A DNA stretch of 64,000 nt from JBHENW01 sp046261875 (GTDB lineage Bacteria; Acidobacteriota; Thermoanaerobaculia; UBA5066; Gp7-AA6): contig JBHENW010000050.1 of NCBI GenBank assembly GCA_046261875.1, positions 1 to 64,000 on the forward strand. Reading direction: 5' to 3'. The position numbers and the translations under genes are program-made. Below the pieces are notes generated by a model. It saw only the letters and a list, made by a program, of their open reading frames with translations, was not told where the DNA came from and ran no database searches. Shown here one piece after another: positions 26,698 to 36,205 of the stretch. How positions within the stretch are numbered: the stretch's first letter is position 1; each line of letters begins with the position of its first letter.

Positions 26698-28547
26698 CAG
26701 GCCTTCTCCCCGGCTTCGACTCCCTCGACCACGGTCTCCGCGTCGAGGGGAAAGCCGTCGTAGTGACGGATGGAACGCAGCTTGCCGGACTCGCTGCCGA
26801 CTTCCAGGCGGAGCAGGTCGCACATCTGGCCGTCGCGGTTCTGGTCCACGACGTAGACCCGCTCGTGCCCGTGGATGAACTCCGCGACATCGGGCGTGAA
26901 GGGAAGGGCTCGGAGCCTGAGGTAGTCCGTCGCGACCCCTTTGCGACGGAGGATGTGCCGGGCTTCCTCGACGGCGAAGTCGGAAGAGCCGTAGGCGATG
27001 ATCCCCACCGCGGACCCGCGTCCGTTGTCCACGACCGGCGCGGGGACGTACCTCTTCGCGGTCTCGAACTTTCGCGCGAGCCGCTCCATGTTTTCTTTGT
27101 AATCGTCCGGCTTCTCCGAGTACGTCGCCCGGGCCGTGTGCCCGGACCCCCGCGTGAAATAAGCGGCCGCGGGGTGGTCGATCAGGCCGGGCAGCGTTCG
27201 CCAAGGGATCGCGTCGCCGTCCACGTCGGCATAGCGGCCGAACTCACCGAAACGGCGGATGTGCTCCTTGAGCTCTTCTTCGGTCCGGATCACTTTGCCC
27301 CGATCGAAGGGCTTCTCGGGGTAGGGGAAGGGGTCCGACATCCAGTTGTTCATTCCGAGGTCGAGGTCCGACATCAGGAAGACCGGGGTCTGGAGCCTAT
27401 CGGCGAGGTCGAAAGCCTCCTGGGCGAAGAGGTAGCACTCCGTCACGCTCCCGGGGAAGAGCAGGACGTGCCGGCAGTCGCCGTGCGACAGGTAGTACGT
27501 CGAGAGGATGTCCCCCTGCATCGTCCGCGTCGGAAGGCCCGTCGAGGGTCCGACCCGCTGGACGTCCACGATGACGGCCGGAACCTCGGCGTAGTAGCCG
27601 AGGCCGGTGAACTCCGACATCAGCGAGATGCCGGGGCCGGACGTGGTCGTCATGGCGCGCGCCCCCGCCCATCCGGCGCCGAGGACCATCCCGGCGGCGG
27701 CGAGCTCGTCCTCGGCCTGCACGATCGCGAACGTCGGTTTTCCGGTCTCCGGGTCCATGCGGTATGCGCGGCAGTAGTCGATCAGGGACTCGGCGAGGGA
27801 CGAAGAGGGCGTGATCGGGTACCAAGCGACGACCGAGACGCCCCCGAGCATGGCGCCGAGCGCGGCCGCCGCGTTGCCGTCGATGATGATCTTGCCTTCC
27901 GTGCCGTTCATGCGCTCCAGCCGGAACGGATCGGTCTTTTTCAGGTTCTTCTCCGCCCAGTCGTAGCCGCCGCGGATGGCCGTCCAGTTGATCTCGACGG
28001 CCTTCTCTTTCCCCCTGAACTGTCTGACGACCGCCTTGTGGATCTCCTCCATGTCGATGTCCAGGAGCCACGCGGAGACGCCGACGTAGATCATGTTGAC
28101 GGCCAGGCGGCGCAGCTTCCCGTCGTGCACGAGCTCCAGCACGAGCTTGGAGAAGGGCACGGGGTAGAGGTGGACGTCGGAGCGGACGGCGTCCAGCTTG
28201 AGGGTCTCTTCGTAGATGACCGCGGCGCCGGGCGGGACGGAGCGGATGTCCTCCTGCGCCGTTTCGGGATTCATGCAGATCAGGACGCCGACGTCGCGCC
28301 GGCGGGCGATGAATCCTTCTCGGGACGTCCGGATCGTGAACCAGGTCGGCAGCCCCTGGATGTTGGAAGGGAACAGGTTCTTGCCCGAAACCGGGATCCC
28401 CATCTGGAAGATGGAGCGCATCAGGATGTTGTTAGAGGACTGGCTGCCGGAGCCGTTGGCGGTCCCGACGTGGATGGAAAAGTCGTTGACGACGGGCGGC
28501 CGGCCGGCCTCCGCGGGCGCCGTTTGTTCCTCGAGAACTGTGCTCAC
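26697..28547 (-). CDS. korA: 2-oxoacid:ferredoxin oxidoreductase, fused gamma-alpha subunit
   Basis: 616 residues from GTG 28547, which has a GAGGGAG site. Residues 1-190 are the gamma domain (HVGTANGSGSQSSNNILMRS). The rest is the alpha domain (NAAAALGAMLGGVSVVAWYPITPSSSLAE, then TTTSGPGISLMSEF). This gamma-alpha fusion with a separate beta subunit is the usual bacterial KorAB layout. The gene is divergent from the S9 peptidase across 98 bp. Confidence 0.92.
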   Translation of the reverse strand: MSTVLEEQTAPAEAGRPPVVNDFSIHVGTANGSGSQSSNNILMRSIFQMGIPVSGKNLFPSNIQGLPTWFTIRTSREGFIARRRDVGVLICMNPETAQEDIRSVPPGAAVIYEETLKLDAVRSDVHLYPVPFSKLVLELVHDGKLRRLAVNMIYVGVSAWLLDIDMEEIHKAVVRQFRGKEKAVEINWTAIRGGYDWAEKNLKKTDPFRLERMNGTEGKIIIDGNAAAALGAMLGGVSVVAWYPITPSSSLAESLIDYCRAYRMDPETGKPTFAIVQAEDELAAAGMVLGAGWAGARAMTTTSGPGISLMSEFTGLGYYAEVPAVIVDVQRVGPSTGLPTRTMQGDILSTYYLSHGDCRHVLLFPGSVTECYLFAQEAFDLADRLQTPVFLMSDLDLGMNNWMSDPFPYPEKPFDRGKVIRTEEELKEHIRRFGEFGRYADVDGDAIPWRTLPGLIDHPAAAYFTRGSGHTARATYSEKPDDYKENMERLARKFETAKRYVPAPVVDNGRGSAVGIIAYGSSDFAVEEARHILRRKGVATDYLRLRALPFTPDVAEFIHGHERVYVVDQNRDGQMCDLLRLEVGSESGKLRSIRHYDGFPLDAETVVEGVEAGEKA

Positions 28548-28645
28548 GAAGCTCCCTCGCAAACGAAAGTCAGGGACCCGGAATGATAACAAAACGAAGC
28601 CGTTTCACGATTTCCGCCCGTTAGAATCCCGCGCCGGAGGACCGC

Positions 28646-30745
28646 ATGAAATCCATCCGACCGCTCCCGGCCGGCCTCGCGGCCGCCGCGCTCGCCGCCG
28701 CCCTCGCCGCGCCGCTGGCGGCGCAGAGCCGCCCGTTCCGATTCAACGACCTCGCGCGTGTGCAGCGCCTCGGCGCGTTCTCCCTCTCTCCGGATGGCGG
28801 CTGGATCGCCTACGGCGTCGGAACGCCGGACGTGCCCGGCAACCGCACGCGCTCGGCGATCTGGCTGGTGTCGGCTCGAGGGGGGACGCCGCGCAAGCTG
28901 ACGAGCGGTGAGGCCAGGGACTCGGACCCGGCCTTTTCCCCCGACGGCAAACGCATCGCCTTCCTGTCGAACCGCGGCGGCTCCTCGCAGATCTACCTCG
29001 TGGACGCCGCCGGCGGCGAGGCGGTCCAGGCCACCTCGTTTCCAACGGACGTCAACGGATTCCGGTGGGTTCCGGACGGGAGCGCATTCCTCATAACGGC
29101 CGACGTTTTCCCGGAGTGCTCCGACGCCGGCTGCATCGCGCAGCGGCTCGCGGACCGGGAAAAGAAGACGGTCAAGGCGCGGGTCGCCGAACGGCTGCTC
29201 TTCCGGCACTGGGACTCCTGGAAGGACGGCATGCGCACGCACATCTGGAGAGTCCCGGTCGGAGAAGGCGCGGCCGTGGAACTCACGCCCGGCGACCGCG
29301 ACGCGCCGCCGTTCGAGGTGGGCGGGTCGATGGACTTCGCCGTCTCGCGCGACGGCCGGGAGCTCGTCTTCGCCGCGAACCCGGACGAGGCGGAGGCGCT
29401 CTCGACCAACTGGGACCTCTGGATCCGGCCGCTCGACGGCAGCGCCCCCGCCCGCAACCTGACCGAAAGCAACAAGGCGTTCGACGGGTCCCCCGAGTTC
29501 TCTCCCGACGGCCGCTCGGTCGCCTATCGCGCGCAGAAGCGCCCCGGCTTCGAGGCGGACCGCTTCGAGCTCATGGTCCTGGACCGGTCCACGGGGCGCA
29601 GCCGCTCCCTGACGCCCGGCTTCGATTCCTGGGTGGAGGACATCCAGTGGGCGCCGGACTCGAAGACGCTCTACTTCACGACGCACGTGAAGGGCCGCGG
29701 CGCGCTATATCGCGTGGAGCTCTCCGGGAGTTCGCCGCAGGAGCTCTGGAACGAAGGGACGATCAGCCAGTTTGCGATTTCGCCCGACGGCCGCCAGGTG
29801 TTTGCCGCGGCGAACTCTCTCGTGCGGCCCGCGGAGATCTATTCGTTCCCTGCCCGCGGCCGCGCGCGGCCGAAGCCGACTCCCGTCACCCGCGTCAACG
29901 ACGCGCTGATGGCCGAGTACTCGCTCCGCGTTTCCAGCCGCAACGTGAAGTCCGCCGACGGCAAGGATCTCCAGGCCTGGGTGGTGAACCCGCCGGACTT
30001 CGACCCCGCGAAGAAGTACCCGGCGATTCTCCTCATCCACGGCGGGCCGCAGAGCGCATGGACGGACTCCTGGTCGTACCGGTGGAACCCGCAGGTCTTC
30101 GCGGGCTACGGATACGTGGTCTATGCGGCCAATCCCCGGGGGTCCACCGGGTTCGGGCAGGATTTCATCGACGCGATCTCCAACGACTGGGGGGGCAAGG
30201 TCTACGACGACCTCATGCGGCAGACCGACGATCTCGTGTCTCTCGCGTACGTGGACAAGGAGAAGGTCGGGGCGGCCGGGGCGTCCTACGGCGGATACAT
30301 GATCGCATGGATCGCCGGGCACACGGACCGCTTCAAGGCGCTCGTCTGTCACGACGGCATCATCGATACGCTCTCGATGGGGCTCGAGACGGAAGAGCTC
30401 TGGTTCACCACGTGGGACATGGGCGGCCTTCCGTGGACGTCGGAGGGCTACGAGAAGTGGAACCCGATCCGCCATGCGAAGAACTTCAAGACCCCGACCC
30501 TCGTCATCACAAACGAGAAGGACTACCGCGTCCCCTTCGGACAGGGTTTGCAGTTCTTCACGGCGCTCCAGGTGCAGAACGTCCCGTCGCGACTGCTGAC
30601 CTTCCCCGACGAAGGGCACTGGGTATTGAAACCGGGAAACTCGCGGGTCTGGCATGCGTACGTCATGGACTGGTTCCACCGGTATCTCGGCGGGGCCGAC
30701 CCGGATCCCGAGGCCCTCGACGCCGTCTACAGCATCACCCGATAG
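28646..30745 (+). CDS. S9 family (prolyl oligopeptidase-type) peptidase, secreted
   Basis: 699 residues. Signal peptide to AAPLAAQ, then a WD40/TolB-like propeller (repeats such as DPAFSPDGKRIAFLSNRGG and SPEFSPDGRSVAYRAQ). The C-terminal alpha/beta-hydrolase domain carries nucleophile Ser in GAAGASYGGYM, Asp in NEKDYRVPFGQG and His in PDEGHWVLKPGN. It should cleave dipeptides or acylated residues from peptides in the periplasm, as dipeptidyl-peptidases or acylaminoacyl-peptidases do. It appears monocistronic. Confidence 0.92.
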   Translation: MKSIRPLPAGLAAAALAAALAAPLAAQSRPFRFNDLARVQRLGAFSLSPDGGWIAYGVGTPDVPGNRTRSAIWLVSARGGTPRKLTSGEARDSDPAFSPDGKRIAFLSNRGGSSQIYLVDAAGGEAVQATSFPTDVNGFRWVPDGSAFLITADVFPECSDAGCIAQRLADREKKTVKARVAERLLFRHWDSWKDGMRTHIWRVPVGEGAAVELTPGDRDAPPFEVGGSMDFAVSRDGRELVFAANPDEAEALSTNWDLWIRPLDGSAPARNLTESNKAFDGSPEFSPDGRSVAYRAQKRPGFEADRFELMVLDRSTGRSRSLTPGFDSWVEDIQWAPDSKTLYFTTHVKGRGALYRVELSGSSPQELWNEGTISQFAISPDGRQVFAAANSLVRPAEIYSFPARGRARPKPTPVTRVNDALMAEYSLRVSSRNVKSADGKDLQAWVVNPPDFDPAKKYPAILLIHGGPQSAWTDSWSYRWNPQVFAGYGYVVYAANPRGSTGFGQDFIDAISNDWGGKVYDDLMRQTDDLVSLAYVDKEKVGAAGASYGGYMIAWIAGHTDRFKALVCHDGIIDTLSMGLETEELWFTTWDMGGLPWTSEGYEKWNPIRHAKNFKTPTLVITNEKDYRVPFGQGLQFFTALQVQNVPSRLLTFPDEGHWVLKPGNSRVWHAYVMDWFHRYLGGADPDPEALDAVYSITR

Positions 30746-30933
30746 GGGAATTATGGCGCCTTCTCGCCGTCTTCTCGTTCGCGGCGCTCTCCGGGATGGC
30801 GCAGGCCGCCGCGCACGCGCCCGCCGATCCCGCCTCCGCCGCGCTCCCCAGGGGTTGGGGGACCGCAAGGTGCCCGCCGAGCTTGCCGGCGGACCGAAGG
30901 GCCGCGGGCAAGCGGGGATGGGCCGCCGTTCTT

Positions 30934-32418
30934 TCAGTCCGCAGGAACACAACGGCCGGCGGCCCACGCCCGCAACGCGGAAACCTTCTCCGCGCGGACG
31001 ACCGAGAGGGGGCGAGTGGAGCGCAGCGCCACGAGGATGGCACTGTCGTCCAGGGGCAGATTCGCCGAGCGCGCCTCGTAGAGGGCGGAGACGATCACCT
31101 GCTCGATTTCGGCGCCCGAGAAGCCCTCGGCCGCCGCGGCGAGGGCGTCCAGGTCGAAGCGCGCCGCTTCCTCCCGCCGCTTGGCCAGATGGAGGCGGAA
31201 AATCTCCCGGCGCGCGGCCTCTCCGGGCAGGTCCACGAAGAACACTTCGTCCACGCGGCCCTTCCGCATCATCTCCGGCGGCAGTTCTTCGACCGAGTTC
31301 GCCGTCGCCACGAGGAAGACGCGCGCTTTGCGTTCCTGCATCCACGTCAGGAGGGCTCCCAGAAGCCGCTTGGAGACCCCGCCGTCGGACTCGGTGGATC
31401 GTGTCGAGACGAAGGCTTTTTCGATCTCGTCGATCCAGAGGACGCACGGGGCGATGCGCTCGACACGGCGCAAGGCATCGCGCAGGTTCCGCTCCGATTC
31501 GCCGATGTAGGGCGCGAGCAACCTGCCGGCATCGAGCGACAACAGCGGCAGGCCCCAGGCGGTCGCCACGGCCTTGGCCGCGAGGCTCTTGCCGCAGCCC
31601 TGGACGCCGAGCAGCAGGATGCCGCGCGGCGCGTCCAGGGGGTGCTCTCCCGGGGCCGGCGTGAAGCCGGACTGGCGCGTCCGAAGCCACCGCTTGAGCC
31701 GCTCCAGACCGCCGATCTGATCGAGGCCTTCCGGAGCGGGGATGAATTCGAGCAGGCCGCCTCCCTGCACGAGGTCCCGTTTCGTCGCGCGGACGCGGTC
31801 CCGATCATCGCCGTCCAGGGCACCGTCGTCGAAGTACGCGCGCGCCAGGGCACGCTCCGCTTCGAAGAGGGTCAGGCCCTGGAGGTCCGACGCGAGTCCT
31901 TCGACGTCGTCCTTCGACAGCCGTACGCGCGCCCCGGGGTGGTCCCGCGTGATCCGCCGGACGGTGTCGGTAATCAGGGCGTGCAGCTCGGGCGTGCCGG
32001 GCAGGTCGAAGGTGAACCGCACCTCGACGTCGTCCAGTTCGGCCTTGGGGGGCAGCCAGGGACCGACGAGGACGAGAGTCCGCGCCGAGCCCGCGAACTC
32101 CTGCGCCGTCTCGCGCAGACCGCGCAGTGCGCCCGGGCTCTCGAGGTGGGCTTGCGGGTCCTTCAGGAGCCAGACACCGTCCCCCTTGCACTCGCGGATG
32201 TGCCTCAGCGCGATGCTCAGGTCCGCCGTCTTCGAGGCGTCGGCCGGATGGGAGGGGGACAACCCGCTGGCGGCGCTCCAGGTGGAGACCGGAAGGCTCA
32301 GCTCCGACGCGACGCCCCGCAGCAGCGACTCGAAGCGCTTTTCCTCGACGGTCTCGCAGAGCACGAGCGGATGCCGCGAGCGCAGCAGGAGCGCGAGATC
32401 CTTGGCGGGGACGTCCAA
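30934..32418 (-). CDS. Ycf46-type AAA+ ATPase
   Basis: About 494 residues from TTG 32418. The N-terminal half (PLVLCETVEEKRFESLLRGV onward) is the degenerate AAA-like domain typical of Ycf46 proteins. The C-terminal AAA domain has Walker A (GVQGCGKS), Walker B (VLWIDEIEK), sensor 1 (VATANS) and a second-region Arg (RKGRVDEVF). Start is uncertain: no Shine-Dalgarno precedes TTG, and longer readings run into the neighbour. Ycf46 homologs are linked to CO2/carbon regulation in cyanobacteria; here the role is unknown. It lies 61 bp after the gene below on the same strand. Confidence 0.82.
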   Translation of the reverse strand: MDVPAKDLALLLRSRHPLVLCETVEEKRFESLLRGVASELSLPVSTWSAASGLSPSHPADASKTADLSIALRHIRECKGDGVWLLKDPQAHLESPGALRGLRETAQEFAGSARTLVLVGPWLPPKAELDDVEVRFTFDLPGTPELHALITDTVRRITRDHPGARVRLSKDDVEGLASDLQGLTLFEAERALARAYFDDGALDGDDRDRVRATKRDLVQGGGLLEFIPAPEGLDQIGGLERLKRWLRTRQSGFTPAPGEHPLDAPRGILLLGVQGCGKSLAAKAVATAWGLPLLSLDAGRLLAPYIGESERNLRDALRRVERIAPCVLWIDEIEKAFVSTRSTESDGGVSKRLLGALLTWMQERKARVFLVATANSVEELPPEMMRKGRVDEVFFVDLPGEAARREIFRLHLAKRREEAARFDLDALAAAAEGFSGAEIEQVIVSALYEARSANLPLDDSAILVALRSTRPLSVVRAEKVSALRAWAAGRCVPAD

Positions 32419-32479
32419 TGTGAGAAAAGTGTAACGCCCCAGTCTCCGGCCTGGCGCTTCCCGCGGACTCCGACTGTCA

Positions 32480-33004
32480 TCAGGTCGTCGCGGTTGGCCC
32501 GGAACTCGACGGCATCGTCCCGGGCACGTCGGTGACGCCGAGGGCCGAGGCCAGCTCGTTGACCGCCGCGGTCTCAGCCGGGCTGACGAGAGTGCCGCCA
32601 ATGCCCAGAAACCCACCCTCTTTCGCGGCTTCCGTCGCCGTCTTCGCCAGAACGACCAGCCATCGGCCGTACTCCGCCGCTTCGGTGGGGGATTTTCGGG
32701 CCACGGTGTCCATTGCCCGCCGGCACGCGCCGATGAGCGCTGCACGGGCTTCGGCCGCGGTCTTCGCCCCCTGCGGCATTTCGGGCTTCGCCTGGCGGGT
32801 GCGAAGGGTCTCTACCACCGACCGGATGAGTTCGCTCGACGTCGATTGCGCCGCGGCGGATGCGGCCTTGGCGACGGCAAAGGCCTCTTTCACGAGCCCG
32901 ACGGGACCGCCCATGTCAGAAAGGGTGACGATCGTGGCCGCCGCCATCGGGGCCGCCGTGATGAGTTCCCATTCTTCGGCCGTGTATTCGCTCTGCTTGG
33001 ACAT
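32480..33004 (-). CDS. Conserved-looking helical protein of unknown function
   Basis: 174 residues from ATG 33004, with GGAGG at the right distance. It is alpha-helical and Ala-rich, beginning KQSEYTAEEWELITAAPMAAA. I have no family name for it. Gly-rich turns (SDMGGPVGLVKEAF, GFLGIGGTLVS) separate helices, and there is no signal peptide or clear TM. It is probably cotranscribed with the Ycf46-type ATPase and could be its substrate or regulator. Confidence 0.6.
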   Translation of the reverse strand: MSKQSEYTAEEWELITAAPMAAATIVTLSDMGGPVGLVKEAFAVAKAASAAAQSTSSELIRSVVETLRTRQAKPEMPQGAKTAAEARAALIGACRRAMDTVARKSPTEAAEYGRWLVVLAKTATEAAKEGGFLGIGGTLVSPAETAAVNELASALGVTDVPGTMPSSSGPTATT

Positions 33005-33081
33005 GAACATTCCTCCTCTTGCTCTCACCCACTCTGTCATACCGGCGAAAAGAGGATTGACGCGAATCAGAGTCTCTCGCG

Positions 33082-34197
33082 TCAACGCGCGATCGAGAAC
33101 TCCGCGCCGATGCCGATCACGATCTGGGGAGAGCCGAGGGCCTTTAAACTGCCCGTTCCCTTCCCGATGTCTCCGCTGCGCTTGATCGTGATGCGCTCGG
33201 TCGGGCGGAGGCCGCGAGAGTCCGTGAGCGTCACCGTCTCTCGCCCGTAGATCGCCCGCAGGAAGAGGCGGGCGCGCAGCGTGAAGGAGAAGCGCTGACG
33301 CACGGCCAGGTCCCAGACGTTCTCATCCGACCGGGATTCGGGGTGGTAACCGTCGTCGAAGCGAACCGTCTCGAAGCCCAGGACCGCGTGCGAGACGAAG
33401 GGGAGCCGGGAACGGTCATGGGCGAAAGAGAGCAGAGCATCGGTTCGGCCGCGGGAGTAGGTCACGGCCGCGGTGACGGCGCGGAAGCTCGCCGGGGCGT
33501 CGAAGTCCCGGGACGCGAAATCCGGCGCGCTCTCCTCGTGGACCTCCAGGTCACCGCCCGCGGCCTCGGCGCCCAGCCGCACGGTCCACGGCCCCCGGTT
33601 CCAGCGCACGTCGAGCTCGCCCCCGAAAAGCGATCCCTCCGCGAAGTGGAAGGCCGCCGCGGTCGTGTTGGCTCCATCCGTACTGACGTACCGGCCGGCC
33701 GCAGCGATCTCCAGCCCGCGCCAGCGGTGCCGCCAGCCCAGCGCCACGTCCGCGCGCTCGGAGGAGAGCGTGCGCTCTTCGCCGATCTCGAAGTTCTCAC
33801 CCCCCAGGTTGACCAGGTCCGTGGCCTTGTGGGTTCGCCGGTTCCACGCGATCTCCGCCGAGTCCGTCGGCGAGACGCGGTGGCGGTAGAGCGCCCCGAC
33901 GTTCTCGTACCGTCCGGTGCCCGTGGCGCGGACCCGGCCGGTCACGATCCTAGGCTGCTGCCTCTGCTCGTCGTGCGACGGCCCGAGAGCGACCCGCAGG
34001 CGCCATTCCCGCGCCGGCGTGCCCGCCCCCAGGCCCGCCGCCGGCTGTCGCGCCCCGCGCATCCCGATCGCGATGAACTTGGGCGTGACGTCGGAGATGT
34101 CCGTCAACTCGGAATCGGGGAGCTCCGCCGTGCGTGCGAAGGTGGCGTACGCGACCGACATTTCTGCCGTCGTCCCCTCGAGAGGTGCCAGGTCCAT
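33082..34197 (-). CDS. Putative outer-membrane beta-barrel protein
   Basis: 371 residues. Alternating hydrophobic/polar strands with many Arg, Gly and aromatic residues (RADVALGWRHRWRGLEI, GGELDVRWNRGPWTVRLG, VWDLAVRQRFSFTLRARL) suggest an outer-membrane barrel. No domain is recognised. The start ATG 34197 lacks a clear ribosome site. The frame upstream encodes a signal-like stretch (VFCAGLLLG) but has no standard start, so the true N-terminus may be altered. Confidence 0.5.
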   Translation of the reverse strand: MDLAPLEGTTAEMSVAYATFARTAELPDSELTDISDVTPKFIAIGMRGARQPAAGLGAGTPAREWRLRVALGPSHDEQRQQPRIVTGRVRATGTGRYENVGALYRHRVSPTDSAEIAWNRRTHKATDLVNLGGENFEIGEERTLSSERADVALGWRHRWRGLEIAAAGRYVSTDGANTTAAAFHFAEGSLFGGELDVRWNRGPWTVRLGAEAAGGDLEVHEESAPDFASRDFDAPASFRAVTAAVTYSRGRTDALLSFAHDRSRLPFVSHAVLGFETVRFDDGYHPESRSDENVWDLAVRQRFSFTLRARLFLRAIYGRETVTLTDSRGLRPTERITIKRSGDIGKGTGSLKALGSPQIVIGIGAEFSIAR

Positions 34198-34296
34198 CCC
34201 CAGGAGGAGACCCGCGCAGAAGACGCACGCGCTGACGAGATCCGTACCCAGCTGTATCTCTCCCGGTGGCGGGCTCCGTGAGCCGCTTCTACGGGG

Positions 34297-35094
34297 CTAT
34301 CGGGGCCGGGCGAAGAGGGACGCTGGCAGGTCCACGTTCCACCGGACGTCCTCGTAGATGATCTCACTGTTGCGCCGGCCGAGCTTTCCCTTCGCATTCG
34401 CGTTGTAGCCCAATCGGCGCATCGGGAGGAGGAGGTCGCCGGTCGGCCGCTCGTCGAGGTATTCCGTGTAGTCGTACTTGCCCTCGCCGTACTGCAAGTT
34501 GTTCGCGAGGAGCCGCCCGGTCCCGGCGTCGAAGAAGTAAACCCAGGTGTGCAGTCCTCCGGCGTCGCCGGCCCCCCGTTCGTAGGTCACCTTGATCCGA
34601 TCTGCGGTCGTGCGCCCGAGAGGCACGCGGCCCTCGTATTGGAGGATCGCGCCGCGGTCCGTGAGCTTGAAAGGCATCCCGAAGACGTAATGCGATCCGA
34701 AAGTGTTGTTGCGCGCCGAGTTGCGGTCCTCCTGGGTTTTCCCCGGTAAGCCGTCCACGATCTTCCAGGCGTCATTCCCGTCGTTGATCATGACGACGCG
34801 CTTTCCCTCCTCTTCCCACTCGATCCGCCCACGGAACTCCGGCCGCAGGACGTACTGGTGCGTCTGGACCCGGTGCCTCTCGATCTTGCCGTCCGGCCGG
34901 TAGCGGGTGACCGTCTTACGGAACTGCACGGTTCTCTTGGAATTCCAGGCCTTCCAACCGCCCACATGCTCGATGCTCTTGCGGACGACTTCACCCGCCT
35001 GTCCGGTAAGCCGGCTCGCGGCCGGCGCTTCCGAGGCGACGTTGCCGACGGCCAGCAACAGTGTGGTGGCGACGGCGGACAGATGGAGCGGCAC
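34297..35094 (-). CDS. LolA-like outer-membrane lipoprotein-sorting family protein
   Basis: 265 residues from GTG 35094. A signal peptide (TTLLLAVGNVASEAP) is followed by a region with LolA/LolB-like rhythm: VVRKSIEHVGGWKAWNSKRT, GRIEWEEEGKRVVMIND, and a late TWVYFFDAGTGRLL. Likely a periplasmic carrier or sensor of lipophilic groups. It follows the hydrogenase maturation genes by 28 bp on the same strand, so it may be transcribed with them, but no link to hydrogenase is known to me. Confidence 0.55.
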   Translation of the reverse strand: MPLHLSAVATTLLLAVGNVASEAPAASRLTGQAGEVVRKSIEHVGGWKAWNSKRTVQFRKTVTRYRPDGKIERHRVQTHQYVLRPEFRGRIEWEEEGKRVVMINDGNDAWKIVDGLPGKTQEDRNSARNNTFGSHYVFGMPFKLTDRGAILQYEGRVPLGRTTADRIKVTYERGAGDAGGLHTWVYFFDAGTGRLLANNLQYGEGKYDYTEYLDERPTGDLLLPMRRLGYNANAKGKLGRRNSEIIYEDVRWNVDLPASLFARPR

Positions 35095-35122
35095 GGGGCG
35101 GGAGCTTAACTCACGCGCCCGT

Positions 35123-36178
35123 TCAGCAGATTCGCGGCAGGGCTTCTCCGAACGGCAGGTCGAGAATCCGTTCGCCGCCGATGGGAGTTCGGAGCGTGAC
35201 GAAGCCCGGATGATCCGCGGTGACGTGGCCGATACGGACCGCCTGGCGTCCGAGCGGATGCTGCCGCATCCTTTCCAGCACCGCCTCGGCTCCCTCTTCG
35301 GGCACGAAAGCGACGAGCTTGCCCTCGTTCGCCACGAGGAGAGGATCGAGGCCGAGGATCTCGCAGGCGCCCCGCACGGTGTCTCGTACCGGTATCGTCG
35401 TCTCGTCGACGGCGATGCCCAGACCGCGGCGCGTCGCGATTTCCACCAGGACCGCCGCGAGGCCCCCGCGCGTGGGGTCGCGCATCGCATGGATGTCCGG
35501 AAACGCGTCCATGAGCGAGAGCGCGAGCTCGTGGAGGGGAGCGGTGTCGCTTTCGATCTGACCCTCGAACTCGAGGCCCTCCCGCTTCGAGAGGATGGCC
35601 ACCCCGTGGTCCCCGATCGTTCCCGAAAGCAGGATCGCATCGCCCGGTCGCACCCGCCGCGACGACAGCTCCACGGCGGGAGCCAGAACGCCGATCCCGG
35701 CGGTGTTGACGAAGACCTTGTCGCCGCTGCCCCGGCCGACGACCTTCGTATCTCCGGTCACGATCTGGACCCCGGCGCGTTGCGCCGCTTGCGAGGCGGA
35801 TGCGACGACGCGCTTGAGCTCTTCCAGTGAAAAGCCCTCCTCCAGGATGAAGGCGAGGGAGAGAAAGAGCGGGCGCGCCCCCCCGACGGCCAGGTCGTTG
35901 ACCGTTCCGTTGACGGCGAGCTCTCCGATGTCGCCTCCGGGGAAGAAGATCGGCGTCACCACGTAGGAGTCGGTCGTGAACGCCAGCCGGCAGCCGTTGA
36001 CCGTGATGACCGCCTGATCGTCCAGAGGCTCCAAAGCGGCATTGCGAAAGGCGGGAAGAATGATCTGCTCGATCAGCTGGCCGCTGAGCTTCCCGCCGCT
36101 CCCGTGTCCCATCAGGATCTCGCCCGTCTCGGCGATGGGGAGCGGGCAGTCGGAAAAGGGCACGACGGTGTCTGTCAT
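35123..36178 (-). CDS. hypE: Hydrogenase maturation protein HypE
   Basis: 351 residues. The PurM-like fold has HGSGGKLS near the N-terminus, VGRGSGDKVFVNTAGIG and RDPTRGGLAAVL. It ends in Pro-Arg-Ile-Cys, the C-terminal Cys that HypE carbamoylates and dehydrates to a thiocyanate. With HypF it makes the CN ligands of the NiFe site. It is the last clear gene of the hydrogenase operon. Confidence 0.95.
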   Translation of the reverse strand: MTDTVVPFSDCPLPIAETGEILMGHGSGGKLSGQLIEQIILPAFRNAALEPLDDQAVITVNGCRLAFTTDSYVVTPIFFPGGDIGELAVNGTVNDLAVGGARPLFLSLAFILEEGFSLEELKRVVASASQAAQRAGVQIVTGDTKVVGRGSGDKVFVNTAGIGVLAPAVELSSRRVRPGDAILLSGTIGDHGVAILSKREGLEFEGQIESDTAPLHELALSLMDAFPDIHAMRDPTRGGLAAVLVEIATRRGLGIAVDETTIPVRDTVRGACEILGLDPLLVANEGKLVAFVPEEGAEAVLERMRQHPLGRQAVRIGHVTADHPGFVTLRTPIGGERILDLPFGEALPRIC

Positions 36179-36205
36179 CCGGCCGGCCGCCCGATCGAGA
36201 GTGCT

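Noticed and set aside
30746..30933. Signal-peptide-like reading (LLAVFSFAALSGMAQAA) after the S9 peptidase
   Set aside because: It has no start codon in frame and no coherent domain after it; at most a remnant.
29065..32535. Plus-strand open frame of 1156 codons over the S9 peptidase and AAA genes
   Set aside because: It is a shadow frame of two real genes on opposite strands with low-complexity Arg-rich translation.
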